Source of the DNA: Alcanivorax sp. S71-1-4
GTDB taxonomy: Bacteria; Pseudomonadota; Gammaproteobacteria; Pseudomonadales; Alcanivoracaceae
Length of the DNA: 64,000 nucleotides
Assembly (NCBI RefSeq): GCF_009846755.1
Contig: NZ_AQOR01000004.1
Span: 1 to 64,000, forward strand
Reading direction: 5' to 3'
The first letter of the stretch is position 1. Every line of letters begins with the position of its first letter. The notes under the pieces are model-generated. The model made no database searches, was not told the DNA's origin, and saw only the letters and a program-made list of their open reading frames with translations. The translations under genes were made by a program, and so were the position numbers. Of this stretch, positions 48,165-55,639 are shown one piece after another.

Positions 48165-48420
48165 CGGAAGTGATCGGGATATCGCCGGGCCGCCATGGGC
48201 TGACCGGCAGGTTGACGGCAGGGTTTGGCATGCCGCTGGGGCTGAGTCCCCGCACGGCCTCCACCTGGGCCACCCAGGCAAAGCTGCACGCCGGGTTCTT
48301 ACATTGGTAATACACCTCTTTGAGCAGCCGGCTCAGTTGCCTGCTGGAACGGGCTGCCGCGCCGCTGGTGCAGTGCGGGCACCGCATTCCGGGGTTGGCT
48401 GAAACGCGAGGCGAGGCCAT
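48124..48420 (-). CDS. ogr: Ogr/Delta-type zinc-finger late-gene activator
   Basis: This 98-residue protein of the P2 Ogr/P4 Delta family activates phage late promoters in known members by contacting RNA polymerase. The zinc site is MRCPHC...YYQCKNPACSFAW (CxxC and CxxxxC), followed by VEAVRGLSPSGMPNPAVNLP. It is placed second in the early leftward operon, whereas P2 ogr lies beside gene D. The 25-bp dyads at 41287 and 56877 are candidate targets. Confidence 0.9.
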   Translation of the reverse strand: MASPRVSANPGMRCPHCTSGAAARSSRQLSRLLKEVYYQCKNPACSFAWVAQVEAVRGLSPSGMPNPAVNLPVSPWRPGDIPITSDENQISIFDGPGA

Positions 48421-48423
48421 GAC

Positions 48424-48636
48424 TCACGCCTCGCTGGTGGCTTTCTGATAGGCGCGCAGGCCGTCCAGAAACAGCATCCGGGCGGTGGCGCTCAGGCTGC
48501 GCATTTCCAGCCCGGCGACCTGTTCCAGGGTGGCTCTTTCCTCGGCGGTGAGGCCCATCAGTACCTGGGCGGACAGGCCGGTCCGCATGGAAGGGGCGCG
48601 ACGGCCCCGGCAGGGGGTAGTCCGGTTATCTTTCAT
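48424..48636 (-). CDS. Small protein, possibly ribbon-helix-helix type
   Basis: This 70-residue protein has a basic N-terminus (TTPCRGRRAPSMRTG). LSAQVLMGLTAEERATLEQVAGLEMRSLSATARMLFLDGLRAYQKA resembles an Arc/RHH DNA-binding unit. It is the first gene of the early leftward operon, directly facing the repressor, and so could be a Cro-like regulator. AAGGGA directly abuts the ATG, an unusually short spacing. Confidence 0.6.
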   Translation of the reverse strand: MKDNRTTPCRGRRAPSMRTGLSAQVLMGLTAEERATLEQVAGLEMRSLSATARMLFLDGLRAYQKATSEA

Positions 48637-48676
48637 TCCCTTAGACTCTCTGTGACTTGCTGTGACAGGCTTAGAT

Positions 48677-48694
48677 TGCGTTCAAATGAACGCA
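48677..48694. promoter_or_regulatory. Palindromic operator in the lysogeny switch
   Basis: TGCGTTCA-AA-TGAACGCA is a perfect 8+8 dyad around two bases. It lies in the 80-nt gap between the divergent repressor (48717) and early operon (48636), the expected place for a repressor binding site. Two TGTGAC direct repeats 10 bp apart (48651 and 48661) lie next to it, and CGCAT...ATGCG (48691-48711) forms a weaker second dyad. Confidence 0.7.
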
Positions 48695-48716
48695 TTGTCA
48701 ATAAGGATGCGCACAA

Positions 48717-49070
48717 ATGGATTCATTGGGGAAGCGATTACAGGCTGAAAGGAAGCGCCTTGGGTTGGGGCAGGAGGAGTTCGCCGGGCTGGCCGGACTC
48801 ACCAGAACAGCCCAGAGCCTGTATGAAAGGGATCAACGCCACCCGGACACTGCCTACCTGCAGGCCATCGCGGCGGCGGGTGTGGATATTCAGTACGTGG
48901 TGACAGGCATGCGGGCTTCGCCAGCGGCGGCCCTGTCCGCAGAGGAAGCGGCATTATTGGATAATTACCGGAATGCAGATAAGCAGGGTCGAGAAAGCCT
49001 TGATAATGTGAGTAAAGCTCTGGCGGAAGTAAAAGCAAAAGAAACATCAAGGGATAAAAAAAGGGGATGA
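48717..49070 (+). CDS. cI-like phage repressor (XRE helix-turn-helix)
   Basis: This 117-residue protein has an N-terminal helix-turn-helix (GKRLQAERKRLGLGQEEFAGLAGLTRTAQSLYERDQRHPDTAYLQAIAAAGVDIQYVVTG). A short C-terminal helix (LSAEEAALLDNYRNADKQGRES) follows. There is no LexA/S24 peptidase domain, so it resembles P2 C-type repressors that are not SOS-cleaved. AAGGA precedes the ATG. It faces the early operon across a palindromic operator. Confidence 0.88.
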   Translation: MDSLGKRLQAERKRLGLGQEEFAGLAGLTRTAQSLYERDQRHPDTAYLQAIAAAGVDIQYVVTGMRASPAAALSAEEAALLDNYRNADKQGRESLDNVSKALAEVKAKETSRDKKRG

Positions 49071-49122
49071 TTGGTTGTGAAAGCCAAAATATTAAATATT
49101 TCCCATTGCTAGGGAGAGTGAC

Positions 49123-49713
49123 ATGGAGGGTGCACTTATTGCTATCGGTGGTGTCATCGTAGGTGCCGTTGCGGCCGGTATTAAAGATTTGTTTTTCCTG
49201 TGGACCAAGAACAAAAAGGAAAGGGATTACTCTGCAATTCGCTTGGCCGCGGCGCTAGATGGTTTTTACTTCAGATGTATAGATATATCTTATGATGTGG
49301 CTTACTGGACCGAGGCATCTTCTACTAAGGATCTTGGGCAATTTACCTTGCCAGTATTTATGGTTGATGACCTTGGTGTGAATTGGAAGAGTTTGCCCAA
49401 TGATGTTGCTTACGAAGTGTTGAATTTCAGCAACAAAATATATGCTTCTAACTATACAATTGACTGTGCTTTTTTTCATTTGCATGACCCTCCGGATTTT
49501 CCTGAGGCATTTGAAATAAGGCAATATGAGTATGCAAAGCTTGGACTTTTTGCTCATGAACTTGCGTCGAGAATTAGGGAGATGGCTGGGCTGCCGGAGC
49601 GAGATAATAGTGAAAAATTCCATCCGGCTCATGAGCTTCAGATCACTATAGAGCGCATAGAGAAAAGGAGGGAGGAAAGGATAGAAAGAAATAGGAAACA
49701 TATCCCATCCTAA
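49123..49713 (+). CDS. AT-rich membrane-anchored protein, probable lysogenic accessory gene
   Basis: This 196-residue protein of unknown function has one N-terminal transmembrane segment (ALIAIGGVIVGAVAAGIKDLFFLW). A soluble part rich in aromatic and acidic residues follows (DGFYFRCIDISYDVAYW, YTIDCAFFHLHDPPDFPEAFE), ending in a highly charged tail (RIEKRREERIERNRK). Its base composition is much richer in A+T than all neighbours and uses codons such as ATA and AGA freely, so it was probably acquired separately. GGAGA precedes the ATG. Its position behind the repressor suggests expression in the lysogen, as for superinfection-exclusion or defence genes. Confidence 0.75.
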   Translation: MEGALIAIGGVIVGAVAAGIKDLFFLWTKNKKERDYSAIRLAAALDGFYFRCIDISYDVAYWTEASSTKDLGQFTLPVFMVDDLGVNWKSLPNDVAYEVLNFSNKIYASNYTIDCAFFHLHDPPDFPEAFEIRQYEYAKLGLFAHELASRIREMAGLPERDNSEKFHPAHELQITIERIEKRREERIERNRKHIPS

Positions 49714-49786
49714 TCGTTGTCTCTGGCAAGAGATAATTGGGTGACCGAAAAAACGAAGAAAAAGTAAATAAAAAAAGAGGATAACA

Positions 49787-50200
49787 GTGCATGATGAAAA
49801 AGATTCCGGCGCGCGTGGGCCGGGATGTCGTCTTTTCGTCGAGCGAGTAAGGTTAGGGTTTTCCGGGGGAACAGGGCGGGCGGATTTTTCCATCAGAACG
49901 GGCATCGAACAGTCCCGCCTCGATTTTTTAGAATCATCAGAAACCGAATTGCCGTCAGTATCGGAACTGGCGGCGTTGGGTATTGCGGGCGTCGATCTCC
50001 GTTTTATTTTAACGGGGATATATGAAATATCCCCCGATGAAAGCGCATTTATCGAGCGTTACCGTTCAGCCAGTAGTGAAGACCGGGGGCGTCAGAAGGC
50101 TGGCGCTACGGCTTCGGAACCGTCGATGAGGTATCTGGATTGTGGTCTGTTCGGGGTCGTCAGGTTTCGTTGTCCCGTGGTTCCAGCTCCACGGAGGTGA
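49787..50200 (+). CDS. Second, divergent repressor-like protein
   Basis: This protein of 137 residues starts at a GTG after GAGG. The segment LPSVSELAALGIAGVDLRFILTG followed by ISPDESAFIERYRSASSEDRGRQ parallels the repressor at 48717 (AAAGVDIQYVVTG, LSAEEAALLDNYRNADKQGRES). The region corresponding to the helix-turn-helix is degenerate (LGFSGGTGRADFSIRTGIEQSRLDFLE), and the C-terminal 30 residues look non-native. It may be a decayed paralog or a non-DNA-binding partner. It overlaps gene D tail-to-tail by 41 nt. Confidence 0.55.
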   Translation: MHDEKDSGARGPGCRLFVERVRLGFSGGTGRADFSIRTGIEQSRLDFLESSETELPSVSELAALGIAGVDLRFILTGIYEISPDESAFIERYRSASSEDRGRQKAGATASEPSMRYLDCGLFGVVRFRCPVVPAPRR

Positions 50201-51182
50201 TAAAGCCATTCGCATTGAGGGAGTGAGAGACTTTCTTGGCCACCCATGCGACGGCATCAATCTGCTGCTTGAACCCGACTGCTGACACCGGCACCTCGGG
50301 GATCAATTCCGCCGCGCCGAGGGCAAGCGTGGCGTGTAGCTCTCCCCCACGCGAAAGGCGTTTCAGTTCCGCCAGGGCTGCCTGCCGCGCGGCATCTTCA
50401 CTCGGGTAGGTGGTGCGCAATACCTGCCGGTCGCCATCGTCCAATCCCACCGTCACGCTGCGGCGCTGACCGCTTTCGATGTCGTGCCAGTGGGCGCGCA
50501 CGCAGGTCTTCCGGTCCCGCTTCGGGGCCTGCCAGCGCCAGGTGCTGCACTTCGATTCGGTCAGCACAAAAGAGGGCAGTTCCAGCCCACTGGTGGCCAC
50601 GCAGGTGGCGGCAGGCGTCAACAGCAAATAGCCGGATTTTACGGTACAGATCGCGTCGTAGTATTCCAGCGCCAGCCGGGTCATAAACGAGATATCGCTC
50701 TCGCCCGTCTGATCGATGTGTGCCACGTTGGCGTCGGCTACCACATCGCTGATCCGCAAGGTCAGGCCGTGTTGTTCAGCGATGGAGGCCGCGACGCTGC
50801 GCAGGTCCACATCGTGCCAGGAACGGTCGCGCTTTTCCCCCAGGGAGCCGCTGACGTCCGCCGCGCGGGCCGTCAGCCGCAAGCGGCGTGGCGGACTGGA
50901 ATAGTCCGGTTCGTCGACGGTGTAGATGCCCTTGTGAATCAGGGGCTGCCCGTGCCAGCCGATGCTGACGCTCAGGCGGGCGCCAGTGGGCGGGATCTCG
51001 AGCAGGTTGTCGGCGTCGTCCAGCTCGATCTGCACATCGTCGGATTCGATGCCGCGTTCGTCGTTGAGGGTCAGGCTGACCAGGCGCGGGCTGATATTCG
51101 CGGTGATGTCCCGCTCGCCGGTGTCGTTGAGCAGCGCCACGCGCCAGGCTGGCCGGATTAATTCCTCGCGGCGCTCGCTCAT
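50160..51182 (-). CDS. Phage late control protein D (tail, gpD-like)
   Basis: This 340-residue baseplate-hub protein of the P2 gpD family, structurally like half of a T4 gp27 or VgrG hub, contains GIESDDVQIELDDADNLLEIPPTGARLSVSIGW, GIYTVDEPDYSSPPRRLRLTARA, ISFMTRLALEYYDAI and a C-terminal FITSVELEP. It is the last gene of the leftward tail operon, overlapping gpU by 4 nt, as in P2 (T-U-D). Confidence 0.93.
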   Translation of the reverse strand: MSERREELIRPAWRVALLNDTGERDITANISPRLVSLTLNDERGIESDDVQIELDDADNLLEIPPTGARLSVSIGWHGQPLIHKGIYTVDEPDYSSPPRRLRLTARAADVSGSLGEKRDRSWHDVDLRSVAASIAEQHGLTLRISDVVADANVAHIDQTGESDISFMTRLALEYYDAICTVKSGYLLLTPAATCVATSGLELPSFVLTESKCSTWRWQAPKRDRKTCVRAHWHDIESGQRRSVTVGLDDGDRQVLRTTYPSEDAARQAALAELKRLSRGGELHATLALGAAELIPEVPVSAVGFKQQIDAVAWVAKKVSHSLNANGFITSVELEPRDNET

Positions 51183-51613
51183 GACAGCCGCCCGTTATGG
51201 GTTTCGGCCAGGTTGCCCAGGTTATCGACGATGCCGGCATCGCTGCGGCGCAGCGCCAGGGAAAACCGGATCGCCCTGGGCGTACCGTCCTCGAAAAATT
51301 CCCGCTGCGTTTCACTGAGGCTGTCGACCTCATACAGCCCATAAAGGCGTCCGGTGCCATCGATCAGAACGTAAGCCTTTCCGGTGTCGCCCATGGCACG
51401 CAGGGCATCCAGCGACATAGATCCTCCGGTGATTTCCGGGCGTAACTCGCCGGAGAGCGTGATGTTGTCATCGCCTGGGCCGATGTACTGGCGCACCGGC
51501 CGGGCACCCAGCCGGGCATTGCTGGCGTGCCGCCAGTCCGTTTGCCGGTTCAGTTCCTGGTAGGGCACGCTGCTGCGTTGGAAGACAAACATGCCGAGGG
51601 TCATCATCGTCAT
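51179..51613 (-). CDS. Phage tail protein U (gpU-like)
   Basis: This 144-residue tail completion protein of the P2 gpU family contains MLGMFVF-like MTLGMFVFQRSSVPYQELNRQTDWRH, GARPVRQYIGPGDDNITLSGEL and a SLALRR segment. It lies between T and D with 4-nt spacing or overlap. Members form the terminal ring of the tail. Confidence 0.92.
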   Translation of the reverse strand: MTMMTLGMFVFQRSSVPYQELNRQTDWRHASNARLGARPVRQYIGPGDDNITLSGELRPEITGGSMSLDALRAMGDTGKAYVLIDGTGRLYGLYEVDSLSETQREFFEDGTPRAIRFSLALRRSDAGIVDNLGNLAETHNGRLS

Positions 51614-51617
51614 GGCG

Positions 51618-54140
51618 TTAATCCTGGTCCCGTAGCGATGACCGCGCGCGGACGGCCTTCATCCGTTCGTGCGCCTCGATCTGCTCGCGCACCAGCAGCG
51701 CGAGCCGTTCTTCATTCATGCCCGGCGCGGCGTGAATGTGAATCTCGTAGTAGGCGGGTGCGCTTGAGGTGGCGGGCAGACCGCCGGGGCTGGCCGCTGC
51801 CACGCCGCTGGCCGCGCCAGCCGCCAGGCCGAGCATGATGCCCCGGCCGGCGTCCTGGATGCGGCCGGACAACGCCCGCAGCCGCGACAACGGGGTGTCG
51901 CCGCTGTTCTCCAGGCCCTGAGCCAGCCCGGCCATGGTGTCCACGCCGATGGCAGCGAACACGCGCGACGGTGACTGGATCCCGAGCGCGCCTTTCAGCC
52001 ATCCGGGCATCATGTCGCCCAGCGACAGCATCCAGTCGCGCAGGCGCGGGAACTGGTTTGTCAGGCCGCGCCAGAGGCCGTCGATGATCATCGCGCCGAA
52101 GCCTGAAAAGGTGTCCGGCAGCTCGATGCCGAACCAGCGCAGCACCCCGGAAAACGCCTTGTACAGCCAGCCCAGCGGTGACCAGTCCATCAGCAGCCCA
52201 CCGATACCGCGCAGGCCGCCGGCAAACGCCGTCTGGATCCGCGACCAGATATCCAGGAAGAACGCCTTGATCGGTTCCCAATTCCGATACACCAGGAAGG
52301 CCAGGAACGCGATCAGGCGAATCAGCCAGACGATGGGGCCGCCGGCAATCAGCAGAAAGCGCAGTGCCACACCGACCACACGAATGGCCGTGGCCAGCCC
52401 GCCCAGGATTTTCATGAAACCCAGCCCCTGAATACCCAGCATGCCGAGCATAAAGCGGGTGAGCATCAGCGGGGCCAGCACCCCGGCCACCGCGATCATC
52501 AGGCCACCGACAGCGGTGATCAGTGCCAGCAGCGCGGCAATGCTCAGGAACAGCCATTTTGTCAGGGTGGGGTGCTCGGCCAGCCAGGCGCCGATGCCGC
52601 GCACCATGCCCGTGAGTTGTTGCGTCAGCGTGCGCAGGGTAGGGGTGACGGCATCGCTGATTGTGATGCCGACATCGGCCCAGGCAGAACGGAGCTGCTC
52701 CACGTCGCCCACCATGTTGTCGGCGCGAATGTCGGCGGTCTGTTGTGCGGCGCCGGCATTGTCCTGGACGATGGCCAGGTATTCGCGCAGGCGGCCCGCG
52801 CCGGAATCCCTGATGAGTTGCGCCATCCCGGCGGCAGGTTCCTCGCCGAAAATCCGCTTGAGGTATTGAAGCTGTTCACCCGTGCCCAGCCCGGCCGTGG
52901 CCTCGGCCACTTCCGACAGCAGCGTCGGCAGGCTGCGCACGTTGCCGCTTAGGTCCGTGACTTCGATTCTCAATTCACGCAGGGCGGCCTTGGCCCCGGT
53001 GACGGGCGAACTGAGCCGCAACAGCATAGCGCGCAGCGTGGTGCCGGCCTTGTTGGCCTGGATGCCGGCATTGCCCAGCAGCCCCGCCATGGCCACGCTT
53101 TCTTCCAGGCTCATGCCGGCGGCGCGGGCAACCGGGCCGACATACTCCATGGTTTGCCCGAGCATCTCGAGGTTGGTGTTCGCGGTGGTAAAGCCTTTCG
53201 TCAGCACATCGGCAACGCGCGGCATCTGCGAAGGGTCAATGTCGAAGCCGCCGAGGATATTACTGGCGATATCCGCCGTGCGCGCCAGATCCGTATTGCC
53301 GGCAAAGGCCATCGAGAGCAGCCCCGGCATCGCGGCTTGAATGGAGTTCGGTGTAAAACCCGCCATGGCCAGAAATGCCTGGCCACCCGCGACATCGGTC
53401 GCGGTGTACATCGTGGAGGCGCCCAGCGAACGTGCCTGGCCGCGCAGCGCTGCCAGTGCGGCAGAATTTCGGTCAAGGCGTGATAACGCCTGCACCTCGC
53501 TCATGGCGAAGTTGAAATCATTCCCCGGCGAGATCAGCCCCCACATGCCTGACAGGCCGCGCCGGCCTGCCGCGACGCCGGCATAACCCGCACCGCCGAT
53601 CATGCCCACGCGCATCATGTCGCGGCCGTGTTGTTCCCGCAGGCGTTGCAGGTTCTGCTGTTTCGACGTCAGCCGGTCCAGTTCGGTTTGCTGCGTGCGT
53701 AGCCTGGCATTGACCTGGCTGATGTTATCGGCGAGCCGGCGCTCATAGGCGCCAAGGTTCGAGGTCGATATCCCCGCCGCCTCCATCTTTTGCCGCATGG
53801 CTGTTAGCGCTTGGGTCTTCTTATTCTGGGCGGTAACCAGCCCGCCCAGCTCGCGCCGCACCTGCGTGTAGGAATCTTTCAGGGCCTGCGTCGGTTTCTG
53901 TGATGAAACCAACTGCTGTTGAAGCTGCCGGGCTTTCTGGCGCACTTGCTCCAGGCGTTCGCCAGTTTGTGTCAGCCCGGCCTGCATCTCCCGGTAGGTG
54001 TTCAGTTTTCGCTGTGTTTGCTCCAGCTCGCGCAGTTCGTTGCGTGTCCGCTTGACCTGGGAGGTGACCTGTTTCAGCGGACCTGTGAGTTGATCCATCC
54101 CCCGGAACAGCACGCGAAGCTGCAAGGCGTGATCGCTCAT
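51618..54140 (-). CDS. Phage tail tape-measure protein (gpT-like, TP901 family)
   Basis: This 840-residue protein determines tail length. It has an N-terminal coiled coil (about 15-175), a TP901-type core (FNFAMSEVQALSRLD, ASTMYTATDVAGGQAFLAMAGF, LEESVAMAGLLGNAGIQANKAGTTLRAM) and a central membrane-like stretch (about 520-640) that may cross the inner membrane during DNA entry. A Gly/Ala-rich C-terminus follows. The leftward neighbours U and D support the assignment. Confidence 0.95.
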   Translation of the reverse strand: MSDHALQLRVLFRGMDQLTGPLKQVTSQVKRTRNELRELEQTQRKLNTYREMQAGLTQTGERLEQVRQKARQLQQQLVSSQKPTQALKDSYTQVRRELGGLVTAQNKKTQALTAMRQKMEAAGISTSNLGAYERRLADNISQVNARLRTQQTELDRLTSKQQNLQRLREQHGRDMMRVGMIGGAGYAGVAAGRRGLSGMWGLISPGNDFNFAMSEVQALSRLDRNSAALAALRGQARSLGASTMYTATDVAGGQAFLAMAGFTPNSIQAAMPGLLSMAFAGNTDLARTADIASNILGGFDIDPSQMPRVADVLTKGFTTANTNLEMLGQTMEYVGPVARAAGMSLEESVAMAGLLGNAGIQANKAGTTLRAMLLRLSSPVTGAKAALRELRIEVTDLSGNVRSLPTLLSEVAEATAGLGTGEQLQYLKRIFGEEPAAGMAQLIRDSGAGRLREYLAIVQDNAGAAQQTADIRADNMVGDVEQLRSAWADVGITISDAVTPTLRTLTQQLTGMVRGIGAWLAEHPTLTKWLFLSIAALLALITAVGGLMIAVAGVLAPLMLTRFMLGMLGIQGLGFMKILGGLATAIRVVGVALRFLLIAGGPIVWLIRLIAFLAFLVYRNWEPIKAFFLDIWSRIQTAFAGGLRGIGGLLMDWSPLGWLYKAFSGVLRWFGIELPDTFSGFGAMIIDGLWRGLTNQFPRLRDWMLSLGDMMPGWLKGALGIQSPSRVFAAIGVDTMAGLAQGLENSGDTPLSRLRALSGRIQDAGRGIMLGLAAGAASGVAAASPGGLPATSSAPAYYEIHIHAAPGMNEERLALLVREQIEAHERMKAVRARSSLRDQD

Positions 54141-54207
54141 ACCGGGCGCTCCCGGTGGGCGTCAGCATGCGCCGGGCGCAGCCGGCCAACAGCAGGGGAA
54201 TAGAGGC

Positions 54208-54498
54208 TTAGGCGTCGGGCCGTGTGGTGCGCTGTACGGCGCGTGTCAGCGTTGGGCAGTGCTTCGCCCAGGCTTTGGCGTCGCGGGCCTTCTGGCGCTG
54301 CACAGCGGCGCTCAGGCGCCGGTGCAGGTGCGCGTAGGCGTCCGTGCGGCGGGCGGCGAAAGTGGCGGGGGCGTTGCCCTCGGGCCAGATGCGTTGATGC
54401 AGCACTGTCATGACCAGGGCTTCGATGCCGAGCACCAGCATGATCAGAAGCCCCAGCACAACGCCAGTGATGAAGGCGATGCCCAGAATCGTCAGCAT
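54208..54498 (-). CDS. Small membrane protein inserted between tail genes E' and T
   Basis: This 96-residue protein begins with a strongly hydrophobic segment (LTILGIAFITGVVLGLLIMLVLGIEALVM) and continues as a basic soluble tail (RRTDAYAHLHRRLSAAVQRQKARDAKAWAKH). The start at 54498 gives this N-terminus; the frame is open to 54537. P2 itself has no gene here. It might be a lysis-related or accessory inner-membrane protein. It is not recognised. Confidence 0.65.
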   Translation of the reverse strand: MLTILGIAFITGVVLGLLIMLVLGIEALVMTVLHQRIWPEGNAPATFAARRTDAYAHLHRRLSAAVQRQKARDAKAWAKHCPTLTRAVQRTTRPDA

Positions 54499-54540
54499 GC
54501 AGGTGCTCCGTGAAAGGGTGGATCCCGAACATAGCAAACA

Positions 54541-54657
54541 TCACTTGTCGCTGCCACTTCGTCGCCGGGCTTCCTCCTGCCATGCCATCAGTTCCGTCAC
54601 GCTCATGACGTCCATGACAGGCGGCGGCCAGTGGAAGATCGCGGCGATGTTCGCCAT
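54541..54657 (-). CDS. GpE' family small tail protein
   Basis: This 38-residue P2 E'-like polypeptide contains MANIAAIFHWPPPVMDV and MTVTELMAWQEEAR-like MSVTELMAWQEEARRR. It is too short for most ORF callers but is the well-known GpE family motif. It overlaps nothing in its own frame, yet lies in the -1 frame of the upstream E gene, with no stop codon between the slippery site at 54705 and this ATG. It is therefore probably made mainly as the C-terminal part of an E-E' fusion. Confidence 0.88.
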   Translation of the reverse strand: MANIAAIFHWPPPVMDVMSVTELMAWQEEARRRSGSDK

Positions 54658-54665
54658 GACGGGTT

Positions 54666-55040
54666 CTACGCGCTCTGGTAGGCCGCCTTGGCTTCCTTCG
54701 TCGCCAAAAAACTGGCCACCTGCGCGCCGACCTGCATCAAGTCGGCGACGTCCATCCGGGCCACTTCCTCTTTATGGATCATCGGCGTGGTGACACGGGG
54801 GATGACGGTAATCAGCGCGTTGACATCGAGGTTTGCCAGGTCCATCAACGACACACCGCGCAGCTCGCCGGATTGCGGCTTGCGCACCAGTACGCGGGAA
54901 ATGGTTTGCCCGGCGCGCTTGATGGGGTCGTCCAGGGTGACGTATTTCTGCGTGTCGGATTCCTGCTGGACGTGGCTGGTCTGGTCTGTGACCTGCGCAG
55001 CGTCATCGGTTGCGTTGGTATCAGCGGGCTTTGTTGCCAT
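54666..55040 (-). CDS. Phage tail assembly chaperone E (gpE-like)
   Basis: This 124-residue tail assembly protein contains KYVTLDDPIKRAGQTISRVLVRKPQSGELRGVSLMDLANLDVNALITVIPRVTTPMIHKEEVARMDVADLMQVGAQVASFL, a good match to the P2 gpE family. Near its 3' end is a T-TTT-TTG slippery heptamer. Normal translation ends at 54666; -1 frameshifting would give a 166-residue E-E' product. The pair probably chaperones the tape-measure protein. Confidence 0.92.
   Translation of the reverse strand: MATKPADTNATDDAAQVTDQTSHVQQESDTQKYVTLDDPIKRAGQTISRVLVRKPQSGELRGVSLMDLANLDVNALITVIPRVTTPMIHKEEVARMDVADLMQVGAQVASFLATKEAKAAYQSA
54705..54711 (-). other. Programmed -1 frameshift site joining E and E'
   Basis: On the coding strand the E codons read AGT TTT TTG GCG, so the heptamer is T TTT TTG, the X-XXY-YYZ form and the same type reported for P2 E. 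After slipping one base back, translation continues GGC GAC GAA and so on for 16 codons without a stop, exactly into the ATG of E' at 54657. Confidence 0.88.
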
Positions 55041-55099
55041 GGGGTTGCCTCCGTTACGGTGAGATAGGGCGGCGCACCGTTGCGCGCCGCCGATGGAAA

Positions 55100-55615
55100 T
55101 CAGCGGCCTATTGCCCGGCGCTGTTCGGCCAGCAGGTCAACGCCGTCGATGATGTGGATCATGTTGGGCACGTCGATCTCGGCCAGCGTGGCGCCGTTGA
55201 GCACTTCCTTGTAATAAACACAGTGGGTGATGATCTTGGTGCTGTTGCGCTCGCCGACCTTCATTTCGCCCCGGTCGATCTCCTGGTGGCGGCCACGCAG
55301 GACTATTTCCACCGCATCGATCTGCTCGCTGTCATCACGCTGGAAGGCGCCGGCAAAGCGCAGCAGTACGCCGTCGACACCGATGGCACCGAACTGCCGC
55401 AGGATCTGGGTGGGGTAGCCGCCAATGGTCCACTCAGCCTTGAGGGCGTCGTCGTCCAGGCCGAGATCCACATGCACCGCGCCCCCCAGGCCGCCGCCGC
55501 GCCAGGCTTCGGTTTTGCGGGTCAGCTTCGGCAGTGTCATGGCCTCGCTCTCGCCTGCGAAGCTGTTGCCATCGGCGAAGATGGCCATGTTTTTCAGAAT
55601 GCGGGGCAGTCCCAT
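55100..55615 (-). CDS. Phage major tail tube protein (FII)
   Basis: This 171-residue tail tube subunit of the P2 FII family contains LPRILKNMAIFADGNSFAGESEAMTLPKLTRKTEAWRGGG, GGYPTQILRQFGAIGVDGVLLRFAGAFQRDD and MKVGERNSTKIITHCVYYKEVLNG. It follows the sheath gene by 24 nt and precedes E by about 60 nt. Confidence 0.95.
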   Translation of the reverse strand: MGLPRILKNMAIFADGNSFAGESEAMTLPKLTRKTEAWRGGGLGGAVHVDLGLDDDALKAEWTIGGYPTQILRQFGAIGVDGVLLRFAGAFQRDDSEQIDAVEIVLRGRHQEIDRGEMKVGERNSTKIITHCVYYKEVLNGATLAEIDVPNMIHIIDGVDLLAEQRRAIGR

Positions 55616-55639
55616 GTCGTTCTCCGGGTCGGGTCAGGA

